Positions 1 to 11,880 are shown, counted from the first letter of the stretch. The stretch is DNA of 64,000 nucleotides from Chryseobacterium sp. MYb264 (GCF_035974275.1 NZ_CP142422.1:1178001-1242000); one strand, 5' to 3'. The notes: a model not told the origin generated them from the sequence alone. Translations and numbers: made by a program.

Positions 1-3
1 TAA

Positions 4-3000
4 GTTGTGAATTGCTTTCAAATTTTGTTATCTTCGTGGTAACACACAACTCGCCTTTAATGCAGTTGCAAGGCTTAATCGTTGTGAATTGCTTTCAAAT
101 TTTGTTATCTTCGTGGTAACACACAACGCATACAGATTAACGCAAAACTGCAAGACTGTTGTGAATTGCTTTCAAATTTTGTTATCTTCGTGGTAACACA
201 CAACTAATTCTCGTCGCTTACATCGTCTATTGTAGTTGTGAATTGCTTTCAAATTTTGTTATCTTCGTGGTAACACACAACAAAGACGAAGAAAAGAAAG
301 TTCCGGTACAAGTTGTGAATTGCTTTCAAATTTTGTTATCTTCGTGGTAACACACAACAAATGCGGTTATATATGGGGCTGCTGGCACGTTGTGAATTGC
401 TTTCAAATTTTGTTATCTTCGTGGTAACACACAACTACCAAATCCATCATTGAAACGCCTACAAAGTTGTGAATTGCTTTCAAATTTTGTTATCTTCGTG
501 GTAACACACAACTAAACGAATCGCGTAAGGGTTATATTGATAGTTGTGAATTGCTTTCAAATTTTGTTATCTTCGTGGTAACACACAACGACGAAGTTGA
601 AATGGATTTCGACGCACAGGTTGTGAATTGCTTTCAAATTTTGTTATCTTCGTGGTAACACACAACCGGCAGGATAACTCTACAAATAGGTTACAGGTTG
701 TGAATTGCTTTCAAATTTTGTTATCTTCGTGGTAACACACAACTCCAGCGCTGCATAGATACGCGGCTACAGTGTTGTGAATTGCTTTCAAATTTTGTTA
801 TCTTCGTGGTAACACACAACGATGTCTCTGCCTACGATACTGTTTCATTAGTTGTGAATTGCTTTCAAATTTTGTTATCTTCGTGGTAACACACAACCAA
901 ATTGACGGTGCAACAAACGAGGTTGAAGTTGTGAATTGCTTTCAAATTTTGTTATCTTCGTGGTAACACACAACCAATAAAGATTGAAGACTGGAAGGCC
1001 GAAGGTTGTGAATTGCTTTCAAATTTTGTTATCTTCGTGGTAACACACAACTTGAACAACTTCAAGCCTTTTAATTTCGTTGTTGTGAATTGCTTTCAAA
1101 TTTTGTTATCTTCGTGGTAACACACAACTATGAATAAAGAACACATCTTCAACGCTGCGTTGTGAATTGCTTTCAAATTTTGTTATCTTCGTGGTAACAC
1201 ACAACTAATCGCAATAACAACCCCGTTTAGATAATGTTGTGAATTGCTTTCAAATTTTGTTATCTTCGTGGTAACACACAACCCGCCTTCAACATTATCA
1301 AGATATAAACCTGTTGTGAATTGCTTTCAAATTTTGTTATCTTCGTGGTAACACACAACTATATTACTGATTTCTCGGGAGAGCTCGACGTTGTGAATTG
1401 CTTTCAAATTTTGTTATCTTCGTGGTAACACACAACGAATTCGGCAACATTACAATTACTTAATCAGTTGTGAATTGCTTTCAAATTTTGTTATCTTCGT
1501 GGTAACACACAACACGGCGGAATATAAAAAAGCGAACGGCGGTGTTGTGAATTGCTTTCAAATTTTGTTATCTTCGTGGTAACACACAACCCAACAACAT
1601 CACCCTCCCCATCCAAATTAGTTGTGAATTGCTTTCAAATTTTGTTATCTTCGTGGTAACACACAACATGAAGGATGAATAATGCAGGGGGAGCATTGTT
1701 GTGAATTGCTTTCAAATTTTGTTATCTTCGTGGTAACACACAACTTAGCAGAAGCGCGCGGGGACAGTTCCATAGTTGTGAATTGCTTTCAAATTTTGTT
1801 ATCTTCGTGGTAACACACAACCTGCTCTAGATGTTATAGAAGATGCCAGGGGTTGTGAATTGCTTTCAAATTTTGTTATCTTCGTGGTAACACACAACAA
1901 GGCGCAAGCTTTAGGTAATGCACAGGTGGTTGTGAATTGCTTTCAAATTTTGTTATCTTCGTGGTAACACACAACTTCCCGATTCAATATCAAATCTTAT
2001 ATTATGTTGTGAATTGCTTTCAAATTTTGTTATCTTCGTGGTAACACACAACACGGGATTGAGCAATCCGAACTCCGTCGCTGTTGTGAATTGCTTTCAA
2101 ATTTTGTTATCTTCGTGGTAACACACAACAAATAAAAACTTTTCCTAATGGGTACAACAGTTGTGAATTGCTTTCAAATTTTGTTATCTTCGTGGTAACA
2201 CACAACACCGAAACGTTTACAACGCAATACATGACGGTTGTGAATTGCTTTCAAATTTTGTTATCTTCGTGGTAACACACAACTAATATATCGTTCACGA
2301 TTCCCGACACGGGGTTGTGAATTGCTTTCAAATTTTGTTATCTTCGTGGTAACACACAACCTTTCAAGTCGAGAGATTTTTACGCTCAGGGTTGTGAATT
2401 GCTTTCAAATTTTGTTATCTTCGTGGTAACACACAACAGCGGGGATTAATAACATTCATACCGCATTGTTGTGAATTGCTTTCAAATTTTGTTATCTTCG
2501 TGGTAACACACAACCGATACTTCGCCAGCTCCGTACACTAAACCGTTGTGAATTGCTTTCAAATTTTGTTATCTTCGTGGTAACACACAACACGGTTTCA
2601 AACGGAAATGGAAGTGATATTGTTGTGAATTGCTTTCAAATTTTGTTATCTTCGTGGTAACACACAACCGCCAGCGTGTGCACCGTGGCGAGTCCTCCGT
2701 TGTGAATTGCTTTCAAATTTTGTTATCTTCGTGGTAACACACAACCAACTTCTGGGAATCCAACTTTACCAGCCTGTTGTGAATTGCTTTCAAATTTTGT
2801 TATCTTCGTGGTCCCCTTCCTCCCGGCTGCAAACGTTGGTGTTGTGAATTGCTTTCAAATTTTGTTATCTTCGTGGTAACACACAACGCGTCGGGTCTTG
2901 GTTCGTTGGTCGATGATGTTGTGAATTGCTTTCAAATTTTGTTATCTTCGTGGTAACACACAACGCTCCCGAAATCTTATAAATCGATTCAATGGTTGTG

Positions 3001-3349
3001 AATTGCTTTCAAATTTTGTTATCTTCGTGGTAACACACAACGACGATTCGGACGAGCAGGCAGACGAGGGCGTTGTGAATTGCTTTCAAATTTTGTTATC
3101 TTCGTGGTAACACACAACTTCAAATTAGAGTATCAAGATGGTTCCGGTGTTGTGAATTGCTTTCAAATTTTGTTATCTTCGTGGTAACACACAACAATGT
3201 TCTCTGGAGGTGTTTGCCATAATGTGTTGTGAATTGCTTTCAAATTTTGTTATCTTCGTGGTAACACACAACGCTGTATTTCTTCCGCAAGGCTACAGCC
3301 GCGTTGTGAATTGCTTTCAAATTTTGTTATCTTCGTGGTAACACACAAC
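4..3349 (+). CRISPR. Type II-C CRISPR array, 44 repeats, continues left of window
   Basis: The repeat is 47 bp, begins GTTGTGAATTGCTTTC and ends GTAACACACAAC, so its ends are inverted copies (GTTGTG/CACAAC). Spacers are 30 bp, giving a strict 77-bp period. Repeat starts run 4, 81, 158 and so on to 2776, then 2841 to 3303. That makes 44 repeats and 43 spacers. Bases 1-3 are the end of another spacer, so the array extends upstream. All repeats look identical except the one at 2776-2812, which lacks its last 10 bp and is followed by a 28-bp spacer. The strand is set by the tracrRNA anti-repeat at 9024-9038, which pairs with the first 15-16 bases of the plus-strand repeat. Transcription therefore runs left to right, convergent with cas2. 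Each repeat also contains a promoter-like TTG-N21-TATCTTCG. Confidence 0.98.
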
Positions 3350-3353
3350 CTCA

Positions 3354-3394
3354 AAAAACAATCTACTGAATTCCAGTAGATTATTTTTGTTTTT
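3354..3394. terminator. Bidirectional terminator between CRISPR array and cas operon
   Basis: A perfect 9-bp stem (AATCTACTG, 3360-3368, with CAGTAGATT, 3374-3382) and a 5-base loop is flanked by an A run on the left and a T-rich run on the right. It can stop the array transcript on the plus strand and the cas9-cas1-cas2 transcript on the minus strand. It sits directly after the last repeat, so no leader lies on this side. Confidence 0.85.
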
Positions 3395-3406
3395 AGGATG
3401 TAAAAT

Positions 3407-4635
<1,229 letters not shown>

Positions 4636-4646
4636 AAAACTAAATT

Positions 4647-7600
4647 TTAATATTCTCCAATTTTTACAATATCTCCTAAATGATTAAGACGTACTTTCAC
4701 GATATTCTGAATCGCATTCAATCCTAATTGAGGCTTATACGCAATTCCGTTCAATTCTTTTTTCTCCTCCACCGTTGTTTCTAAGTGATGTCTAAAAAAA
4801 TAATTTTTACTTGCAATCTTTTGAACTCTAAATAAATTTGGACTAATTTTCTTTTTATTTTTTTGGTCTAATAGATCAATTTCCTTAGGATTAAATTCCG
4901 TTTTTTCATTAGGAAAAATAAAATATTCATTTTGTTTCATGGTGAATAAAAACTTCCAACCCAAACCTTGGTTGTACTCCTTATTAATAACAGGTTCACC
5001 AGCATTCACTAATTGAACAGCATCAAACAGAGACACTACCCTTTCCTGAAGATTTCCTTTTTCATCTCTGTAAATAGCCACGTGATGATTATTTCCCGTA
5101 CTGACAAAATCAACAGAGATTTTATTCCCATTATTATCTAAAATTTCATTTCCGAAATGATCTTTTTTGTAATGTAAAAACTCGGCATTTTTAACACCGG
5201 AAATAGTTACTCTTTTAATGGAAATACCCTTTTCTTCATTAAGCCAAATTGGATTTTTATCTAAATCTGAGAATGCTTTTTTTGGATCATCATTATATTC
5301 TTTCAATCTTTTTTTTAGAATCCGTTTAACTCCTTCATCTAAAATTTTATCAATCGTTTTTAAATCTTTAAAATTGTCTGGACTGATATCTTTCCTGATA
5401 GAAAAATCATCTTCAAGCCAAGTTAATTTGATTACTTCTGGTAAAGTTTGCGTTTTTTCACCATTCAGATATATTGGATTTTTACTCAAAATATTTTTAC
5501 CTGTGAATGCTTTTTTTGGGTCGTTCGAGTTTTCGAGAAGTCTTTGGAGTAAGAGTTTTTTATAAATTGGATTAGCGACCTTATTAATTGTAACCTCATC
5601 AAATTTCGCACTTACTTTTTCGTCTTTATTAACGTAATATTGATATTTTCCGTAAATGGTTTCTTTATGCAACTGTCCTCTCGGAGTCAATTCTATTTTT
5701 GTCTTTTCTCCGCTTTCAGATTTGGTTTTATTTTTATTTTTGGTCACAACCTTGTTCTTGGCTTTGTGAGAAACTAAAATATTCTCCAAATGTTCTTTGG
5801 CCTGTGCCCTGAAATTCGGAATTGGTAAATTAAATACCCTTTTCTTATTTCCATCTTCATCGTATTTCCACGTAGTTTCTTTATTTTCGATTCCAATTAT
5901 TACCTGATGTTCTCTATGGCTCTCGTCTTTTCGTGCATTCAGGAAATTAAGAAATTGAATATGACTTTGTTTAGTAAAAGCTACTGTTAAAGCGTCCATT
6001 GCGTGGTGACGATGGTCGTTTCTTTTGCTCCAATCCACAATTCTTTCTTTGAAACTTCCATCTTTTTTCTCTACTTTCTCAGTTAATCCTAATGCTTTAA
6101 ATTTATCAAAATTAAGCTCCTGCATAATGTTGATTAAGTCCCAATCTTGACGCAATCTATCAGTCACACTTCCGGTTGTTGGCGTTACAACTCTGCAAAT
6201 TTCATATAAAAGATTTCTTGCTTTCTTTGCAATATATTGACTGTCACGCAAATCTCTATCGATAAACCCATCTCCTATTTCTGACTCTCGCTTTAGTAGT
6301 TTTTGATATTTTGCTTTGTTTATTTTTTTCTCTTTAAATAAAGCTTCAACAATAGAAATATATTTTTCAAAACTTTCCTCAGATTTATTAAGCATATAAT
6401 CATTACTTGTTTTATTTCCTTTTTCTAAGTTTGCGAATCTTGGTACCAAAACTTTATTAGAGAAACTATCATCAAACATCTTTGATTGCGGGATTATATG
6501 GTCAATATCATAATCTTTACTATATAATTTTTCATAATTTATTTTTTCATCAGTGTATAGATCCTTATAAGCATTAAAAGATAACTCTTGATATAATCTA
6601 TATCTAACGATATCATTTTTACTAGGATTTTTAACGTGTGGAAAATCTTTTTTAATGATATCTCTTATTTTATCATTCTCAATTTTTGAAGCATTAATAT
6701 TGATCGTCATCTCCGCTCTTTCTTTGGCGTTCTTTTTTAATTCACGCGCTAGTTCAATACGTATTTCATCAAACTTGAAATATTCCGTAATATTTCCTTC
6801 CTCGTCTTTTTTACTATTGGATTCAATAATCGTATTGATGACATTCACCAATTGATTCAGAATTTTTTCAACAACGGGATTTCTTAAGCTATTTTTCTTG
6901 AGTAATTCCAATCGGTCTTTTAATGGTCGAGTAGCAATTTCTTCTTTGGTCAAAGACAAAGCGGAATGTTTATAACCAGCCTGTAAACAAGCTTTATCAT
7001 AAGAAAGCTCTTTGATATACGGATAAATTTTCCGCATTGCTTTTGTACTTAGACTCCCATAATCGTCAGAGAAAGCAACATTTGCTAAGATCTTCGAATG
7101 CTCTTTTTTGAAGCCAAATTTTTCCTCCAAAAGTCTGAACAAAGTGTCATTTCCAGTTTTAGAATCATCTTCCTGATAAGAATATAACAAATGCCAAAGC
7201 TGATAAGAAGCTTGTTTTTCAAAGTCTTTCCCATCTAACTCTGCATCGAATTCTAAAATTTCGATATTGATTCCTAAAACAGCAAAAATACGTTTCACCA
7301 TATCTTTAATTTCGGAAACCGGCACTTTCAATTCAGAAACATCAATATCGTCTTTTCCTTTAAGTTTTAATAAATCTTCATCATATCCTTCCAATTCTAA
7401 AATTTTCAGATACGCATCAAACAATGTTTTATTCGTTCCGTTACCTTCTAATTCAGAATAATTCATTTCCCAATCAGTCGATTTATAGCCTAAAAGTTCT
7501 ATAATTTTCGTTGATTTGAGATTTCCTTTAATATTTAACTCGTCAAACAATTTTTGTTTGGTTTCTAAATCAAAAACAAAAACTTCTAAGTCATCATCAA

Positions 7601-8918
7601 ATAATGCTACTGTAGAATCTTTCCTCAAGCTACTTTTTTTACTTCCCTTTTTTCTAACCAAAACATTATTTAGCACCTGCCAAATTTTAAACTCCTGAAA
7701 TAAAGGCGAAGATTTTGGAGCAACTTTTAATCCTATCGTTTTCTTATGTTTGTTGATAATTTTTTCTTGGCTTTCAAATTCGCAAAAACTCAACAGCCCC
7801 TTTTGAGACTTTAGTTTTCTTTGATAAAAAATTATGATATCCCTAATTTCAGTTTTTAATTTCTCCGTTAATTCAGAGTGAAATTTTGCTTGTGTTTCCC
7901 ATATTTTTTCAAATTCGTCCAAATAATCTTGACGATAAAAAACCTGATTTTTTAATCTCGTATGCAGATTTTCTTTTAATTGTTGATATAAATATTGTCC
8001 AACCGTCTGATTATTAAAATACAGTTCTTTACTTCGATCACTTATTGCACCCAAATATCCACTGGAGTTATTTAAATTATTATTGATTTCTGTAATTACA
8101 AAGGCTACTTCCTCTTTTTCCAGTTGTTTGAAAACAGCATCATTTCTCCATTGATAAGCCTGCAGCTTTTTTTCTTCTCTAGATTTTGCTTTATTATCCG
8201 CTGTATTGAATTTATATTTTGCCCAAAACATTGCAGATGTAGAACGTTGACCTTTCCCTTTCAATTCTTTATAAAACTCATCAGTCAGAATTTCGGGATA
8301 AAACTTCTTCTGAAAATTCCAGACTTTATCAAATTCCGACTGTAAGTCTGAGCGGTAAAAATCTGGCAGATATTTTTTTCCATCTTTTAATAGTTGATAT
8401 GCCAATTGACCAGGCGTAAGATTTTCATCGTATAATCTTTTAGCAACCGCCATTCCATCAATAATTTGCCCTTCATCTTCATTTTTAGCCTTACGACTGC
8501 TTTTGTAGCCACGTTTTTTATTAATTGCCAAGAAAACTCTTGCCAACTCTTCTTTCTCAATTTTCTCAACAGCAGATTTTGCTCTAAAAAAATAGGTAGA
8601 ATGTGTGGTATTTTTCCCATTTTCGGCCAAAATTGAATCATTAGTAATGATATCAGCTTTCAATAGAGCATCAATTAAGTTTTTTCTTCTATCCTGATAA
8701 CGGTCAAGATTTCTCCTTGCTCCACGTTTCAAAGTTCTGTCCGCATTTATCGAAACAGGCTTTCCTTTTTCGAAATTGGTTTGTTCATCCGTTGATAAAG
8801 GATTTACACGAACTCCAATTTTTTGAATAGAAGATTGCTCAGGAGAATCACCTTCAATGATATGGGCGAAACCTATTGATGTTGTCCCCAAGTCTAATCC
8901 CAATATATTTTTAGTCAT
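4647..8918 (-). CDS. cas9: Type II-C CRISPR-associated endonuclease Cas9
   Basis: This is the crRNA/tracrRNA-guided double-strand DNA nuclease. It is 1423 aa, typical of the larger Bacteroidota II-C forms. All catalytic motifs are present by position: RuvC-I D9 (LGLDLGTTSIG), an arginine-rich bridge helix right after it (about 63-78), RuvC-II E722 (IRIELARELK), HNH D806-H807 with the likely N830 (DHIIPQSK, then RFANLEKGN), and RuvC-III H972/D975 (HHAMDAL). The C-terminal 400 residues would hold the wedge and PAM-interacting domains; the PAM cannot be read from sequence. It is first in the cas operon and is divergent from the tracrRNA at 9023. The composition matches the flanking AT-rich DNA. 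Confidence 0.98.
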   Translation of the reverse strand: MTKNILGLDLGTTSIGFAHIIEGDSPEQSSIQKIGVRVNPLSTDEQTNFEKGKPVSINADRTLKRGARRNLDRYQDRRKNLIDALLKADIITNDSILAENGKNTTHSTYFFRAKSAVEKIEKEELARVFLAINKKRGYKSSRKAKNEDEGQIIDGMAVAKRLYDENLTPGQLAYQLLKDGKKYLPDFYRSDLQSEFDKVWNFQKKFYPEILTDEFYKELKGKGQRSTSAMFWAKYKFNTADNKAKSREEKKLQAYQWRNDAVFKQLEKEEVAFVITEINNNLNNSSGYLGAISDRSKELYFNNQTVGQYLYQQLKENLHTRLKNQVFYRQDYLDEFEKIWETQAKFHSELTEKLKTEIRDIIIFYQRKLKSQKGLLSFCEFESQEKIINKHKKTIGLKVAPKSSPLFQEFKIWQVLNNVLVRKKGSKKSSLRKDSTVALFDDDLEVFVFDLETKQKLFDELNIKGNLKSTKIIELLGYKSTDWEMNYSELEGNGTNKTLFDAYLKILELEGYDEDLLKLKGKDDIDVSELKVPVSEIKDMVKRIFAVLGINIEILEFDAELDGKDFEKQASYQLWHLLYSYQEDDSKTGNDTLFRLLEEKFGFKKEHSKILANVAFSDDYGSLSTKAMRKIYPYIKELSYDKACLQAGYKHSALSLTKEEIATRPLKDRLELLKKNSLRNPVVEKILNQLVNVINTIIESNSKKDEEGNITEYFKFDEIRIELARELKKNAKERAEMTININASKIENDKIRDIIKKDFPHVKNPSKNDIVRYRLYQELSFNAYKDLYTDEKINYEKLYSKDYDIDHIIPQSKMFDDSFSNKVLVPRFANLEKGNKTSNDYMLNKSEESFEKYISIVEALFKEKKINKAKYQKLLKRESEIGDGFIDRDLRDSQYIAKKARNLLYEICRVVTPTTGSVTDRLRQDWDLINIMQELNFDKFKALGLTEKVEKKDGSFKERIVDWSKRNDHRHHAMDALTVAFTKQSHIQFLNFLNARKDESHREHQVIIGIENKETTWKYDEDGNKKRVFNLPIPNFRAQAKEHLENILVSHKAKNKVVTKNKNKTKSESGEKTKIELTPRGQLHKETIYGKYQYYVNKDEKVSAKFDEVTINKVANPIYKKLLLQRLLENSNDPKKAFTGKNILSKNPIYLNGEKTQTLPEVIKLTWLEDDFSIRKDISPDNFKDLKTIDKILDEGVKRILKKRLKEYNDDPKKAFSDLDKNPIWLNEEKGISIKRVTISGVKNAEFLHYKKDHFGNEILDNNGNKISVDFVSTGNNHHVAIYRDEKGNLQERVVSLFDAVQLVNAGEPVINKEYNQGLGWKFLFTMKQNEYFIFPNEKTEFNPKEIDLLDQKNKKKISPNLFRVQKIASKNYFFRHHLETTVEEKKELNGIAYKPQLGLNAIQNIVKVRLNHLGDIVKIGEY

Positions 8919-9010
8919 AATTATTCGTTTTTTTGAAATTGCCTTAAAAATAGGCAGAAAAAAAGTATTTAAATTACGGTTTCCCCTATTTACTATAAAA
9001 AAATAATTTC

Positions 9011-9018
9011 TATCTTTG
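9011..9018 (+). promoter_or_regulatory. Promoter -7 box of tracrRNA
   Basis: TATCTTTG matches the Bacteroidota TAnnTTTG -7 element and lies 5 bases before the anti-repeat, which places the start of transcription at about 9023-9026. No clear TTG is present at the usual -33 distance. Confidence 0.6.
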
Positions 9019-9022
9019 AAAC

Positions 9023-9097
9023 CGAAAGCAATTCACAATAAGGATTATTCCGTTGTGAAAACATTTAGCGCCTCGCCTACCTGCGGGGCATTTTTAT
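9023..9097 (+). ncRNA. tracrRNA of the type II-C system
   Basis: Bases 9024-9038 (GAAAGCAATTCACAA) are the exact reverse complement of repeat positions 2-16, and the next base allows a G-U pair with repeat position 1. The following AAGGATTATTCCGTT resembles the nexus of known type II tracrRNAs (AAGG...CCGTT). The transcript ends in a 6-bp GC-rich hairpin (9070-9075 with 9084-9089, one G-U) followed by TTTTTATTTTT. The size is about 75 nt. It is transcribed away from cas9, in the same direction as the array. An internal TTGTGAA (9053-9059) could pair with the anti-repeat TTCACAA (9032-9038) in the free RNA. Confidence 0.92.
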
Positions 9098-9156
9098 TTT
9101 TATAGAAAGTGTTTTTCATTAAAATAGTCACTATTTTAGCACTTCAAAAAATTTCA

Positions 9157-11280
9157 ATGAACACCATTAATTATATACAACAAACCCTCAATATATCCGA
9201 GAAAAGCATTAATGCAACGTTAGAACTATTGGCTGAAGACTGCACGATTCCTTTTATTTCGCGTTACCGAAAAGATAAAACCGGAAATTTAGATGAAATT
9301 CAGATCGAGCAAATCTCAAAGCTTAGCAAGCAGTTTGAGGAAATTGTTAAAAGAAAGGAGTCCATTCTAAAATCTATTGAAGAGCAGAATGCTTTAAGTC
9401 CGGAATTAAAACAGAGAATTGAAGGAAGTTTCGATATTCAGGAGATTGAGGACTTATATTTACCTTTCAAAAAAAGAAAGAAGACCAAAGCTGATGCAGC
9501 AAAGGAAAAAGGACTGGAACCTTTGGCTAAAATGATTATGAGCCAGAAAGTTCAGGATTTAGCATTTTTAGCTTCAAAGTATATAAATGATGTGGTTTCG
9601 AATGAAGATGAAGCTTTGCAGGGCGCAAGAGACATCATGGCAGAGTGGATCAACGAAAATATGTATGTGAGAAAAAATCTTCGCCGATTGTTCCAAAGAA
9701 AAGCGGTTGTGACTTCAAAGGTTGTAAAAGCGAAGAAAGACGAAGAAGATGCACAGAAATTCTCACAATATTTCGAATGGGAAGAAAATCTGATCAGAAC
9801 GCCTTCTCACCGATTATTAGCCATGTTGAGAGCAGAATCTGAAGGTTTCGTAAAAACCAACGTCGGAATTGATAAAGAGGAAGCGATTGATTTTATTGAA
9901 AACGCGATTATCAAGTCAAATAACGAAACAGCAGAACACATTTCATTAGCTATAAAAGATAGTTATAAAAGATTATTAGAACCTGCGATTTCGAATGAAA
10001 CTTTACAGGAAGCCAAAGAAAAAGCAGACAAAAAAGCCATCGAGATTTTCTCTGAAAACCTGAGTCAGCTATTATTGGCTCCACCTTTGGGAGAAAAGAG
10101 AATTTTAGCGATTGATCCGGGATACAGAAGTGGTTGTAAAGTGGTATGCCTTGATGAAAAGGGAGACCTTTTACATAACGAAACCATCTACCCTCACGCA
10201 CCACAAAATGAAAGCGGAATGGCAATGAAAAAGATACGTTCCATGGTCAATGCTTACAATATTGAAGCTATATCAATCGGAAACGGAACCGCAAGCCGTG
10301 AAACGGAGTTTTTCATTAAAAAAATTGCGTTCGACAAACCCTTACAGGTTTTTGTAGTTTCGGAAGCCGGAGCTTCGGTGTATTCGGCAAGTAAAATTGC
10401 GAGGGATGAATTTCCAAGTTATGACGTGACGGTTCGTGGCTCGGTCTCTATCGGTCGAAGATTGGCAGATCCGTTGGCAGAATTGGTGAAAATTGACCCT
10501 AAATCGATTGGTGTAGGGCAATATCAGCATGATGTCGATCAGACTCAGCTTAAAAACGAACTGGATTCTACGGTGATGAAGTGTGTGAATTCTGTCGGAA
10601 TTAATTTAAATACTGCGAGTAAATCATTATTAAGTTATGTTTCCGGAATCGGTGAAAAGATGGCGGAAAATATCGTCAATTACAGAACTGAAAACGGCGC
10701 TTTCGAAGATAGAAAACAATTGAAAAAAGTTCCGAGACTGGGTGAAAAGGCTTTCCAACAGGCGGCTGCCTTTGTAAGAATTAATAATGCTAAAAATCCT
10801 TTGGATAATTCTGCAGTTCACCCTGAAGCCTATAAAATTGTCGAAAAAATGGCAAAAGATTTAGGCATAAAAACGAATGAATTGATTGCCAATAAAGAAA
10901 AAATAGCATTGGTTCAACCTGAAAAATACATCACGGAAGACATCGGAATTTTAAGTATTAAAGATATTTTAAAAGAACTTGAAAAACCGGGATTAGATCC
11001 AAGAAAAGCAGCTAAAGTTTTTGAATTCGATCCGAACGTAAAAAAGATCACCGACTTAAAAGTTGGAATGATTTTACCGGGAATTGTAAATAATATTACA
11101 GCTTTCGGATGTTTTGTAGATTTAGGAATTAAAGAAAGCGGACTTGTTCATATTTCCCAATTGAAAGACGGTTTTGTGTCTGATGTGAATGAAGTGGTGA
11201 AATTACATCAACATGTTCAGGTGAGAGTAACGGAAATTGATGAAGCGAGAAAAAGAATTCAGTTGAGTATGATTTTGTAA
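9157..11280 (+). CDS. tex: Tex-family RNA-binding protein with S1 domain
   Basis: Tex is a cytoplasmic nucleic-acid-binding protein linked to transcription and RNA metabolism; it contains a YqgF/RNase H-like fold without proven nuclease activity. An in-frame upstream ATG exists at 9109, but it abuts the tracrRNA terminator. The ATG at 9157 gives the usual N-terminus (MNTINYIQQTL) and 707 aa. Visible parts are an N-terminal helical Tex domain with ISRYRKDKTGNLDE, the YqgF-like core at about 316-325 (ILAIDPGYRSG), helix-hairpin-helix repeats at about 481-560 (SGIGEKMAENIV), and a C-terminal S1 domain at about 635-705 (GCFVDLGIKESGLVHISQ). It is unrelated to CRISPR and is simply the neighbouring housekeeping gene. 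Confidence 0.95.
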   Translation: MNTINYIQQTLNISEKSINATLELLAEDCTIPFISRYRKDKTGNLDEIQIEQISKLSKQFEEIVKRKESILKSIEEQNALSPELKQRIEGSFDIQEIEDLYLPFKKRKKTKADAAKEKGLEPLAKMIMSQKVQDLAFLASKYINDVVSNEDEALQGARDIMAEWINENMYVRKNLRRLFQRKAVVTSKVVKAKKDEEDAQKFSQYFEWEENLIRTPSHRLLAMLRAESEGFVKTNVGIDKEEAIDFIENAIIKSNNETAEHISLAIKDSYKRLLEPAISNETLQEAKEKADKKAIEIFSENLSQLLLAPPLGEKRILAIDPGYRSGCKVVCLDEKGDLLHNETIYPHAPQNESGMAMKKIRSMVNAYNIEAISIGNGTASRETEFFIKKIAFDKPLQVFVVSEAGASVYSASKIARDEFPSYDVTVRGSVSIGRRLADPLAELVKIDPKSIGVGQYQHDVDQTQLKNELDSTVMKCVNSVGINLNTASKSLLSYVSGIGEKMAENIVNYRTENGAFEDRKQLKKVPRLGEKAFQQAAAFVRINNAKNPLDNSAVHPEAYKIVEKMAKDLGIKTNELIANKEKIALVQPEKYITEDIGILSIKDILKELEKPGLDPRKAAKVFEFDPNVKKITDLKVGMILPGIVNNITAFGCFVDLGIKESGLVHISQLKDGFVSDVNEVVKLHQHVQVRVTEIDEARKRIQLSMIL

Positions 11281-11288
11281 AAAAAATT

Positions 11289-11843
11289 ATGAAAATCTCA
11301 GAATTAAAAGAAAAGAAAACAACTCGCAGAGCAACGCAAGATTTTGATTGTGAAGGTAACCGTATTTATGATGAATTTGAGTATTATTTACCCTATAAAG
11401 TTGATTTTCCAAATAGTGATCAACAAAGGCAAGTGGCAAAAATAATCGACATGATACCCTTATTTTTAATTTTTCTTTTCATTTTTAAACAAACTTTGTT
11501 TCTATCATTTTTGCTTTCAATACCATCTGTAATAATTGCTGGAAGTATTACAGAAACAATTTGGGGAACTACGTTAGGAAAAAAACTTTTCAAGATGTTT
11601 GTTATCAATGATTATGGAAATTCCCCCGATTTTTCTAAATCTTTAAAAAGAAACTTCTTATGCCTGTCAAACTTTTATCCCTCTTTTTCAGAATATACTT
11701 TCAAAACTGTTGCGTTTGGAACTAAAACAAATTTTAGGACCGATCTAAGTATGCACATGAACAATAAGTTATGTAAAACCTACATTGTAAAAGAAAGTAA
11801 ACTAAATGAAATCAGGAATTTACTTGATGTAGAACCCACTTAA
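11289..11843 (+). CDS. RDD family membrane protein
   Basis: The protein is 184 aa with two close hydrophobic segments (about residues 55-70 and 72-90). These are followed by the motif GTTLGKKLFKMFVIND and a Ser/Lys-rich stretch ending in KRNFL, which is the usual RDD-domain layout (two or three membrane helices, then a conserved K/R-rich loop). The namesake Arg is replaced: the first helix reads VAKIIDMIP. The N-terminal 48 residues are charged and cytosolic in character. RDD proteins are poorly characterised; some are ion transporters. It starts 8 bases after tex on the same strand and ends at a strong hairpin, so it is probably co-transcribed with tex. Confidence 0.7.
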   Translation: MKISELKEKKTTRRATQDFDCEGNRIYDEFEYYLPYKVDFPNSDQQRQVAKIIDMIPLFLIFLFIFKQTLFLSFLLSIPSVIIAGSITETIWGTTLGKKLFKMFVINDYGNSPDFSKSLKRNFLCLSNFYPSFSEYTFKTVAFGTKTNFRTDLSMHMNNKLCKTYIVKESKLNEIRNLLDVEPT

Positions 11844-11849
11844 GATAAT

Positions 11850-11880
11850 GTGCGACTTATTGATTAAGTCGCACATTTAA
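11850..11880 (+). terminator. Terminator after tex-RDD unit
   Basis: There is a perfect 10-bp stem (GTGCGACTTA, 11850-11859, with TAAGTCGCAC, 11865-11874) around a TTGAT loop, followed by ATTTAATTT. The T run is imperfect. Confidence 0.7.

Noticed and set aside
3350..3406. Possible CRISPR leader next to cas2
   Set aside because: The 57 bases are a bidirectional terminator, and the tracrRNA pairing shows the array is transcribed toward this point, not from it.
8387..8641. 84-codon minus-strand frame
   Set aside because: It lies wholly inside cas9 in another frame; cas9 is intact.
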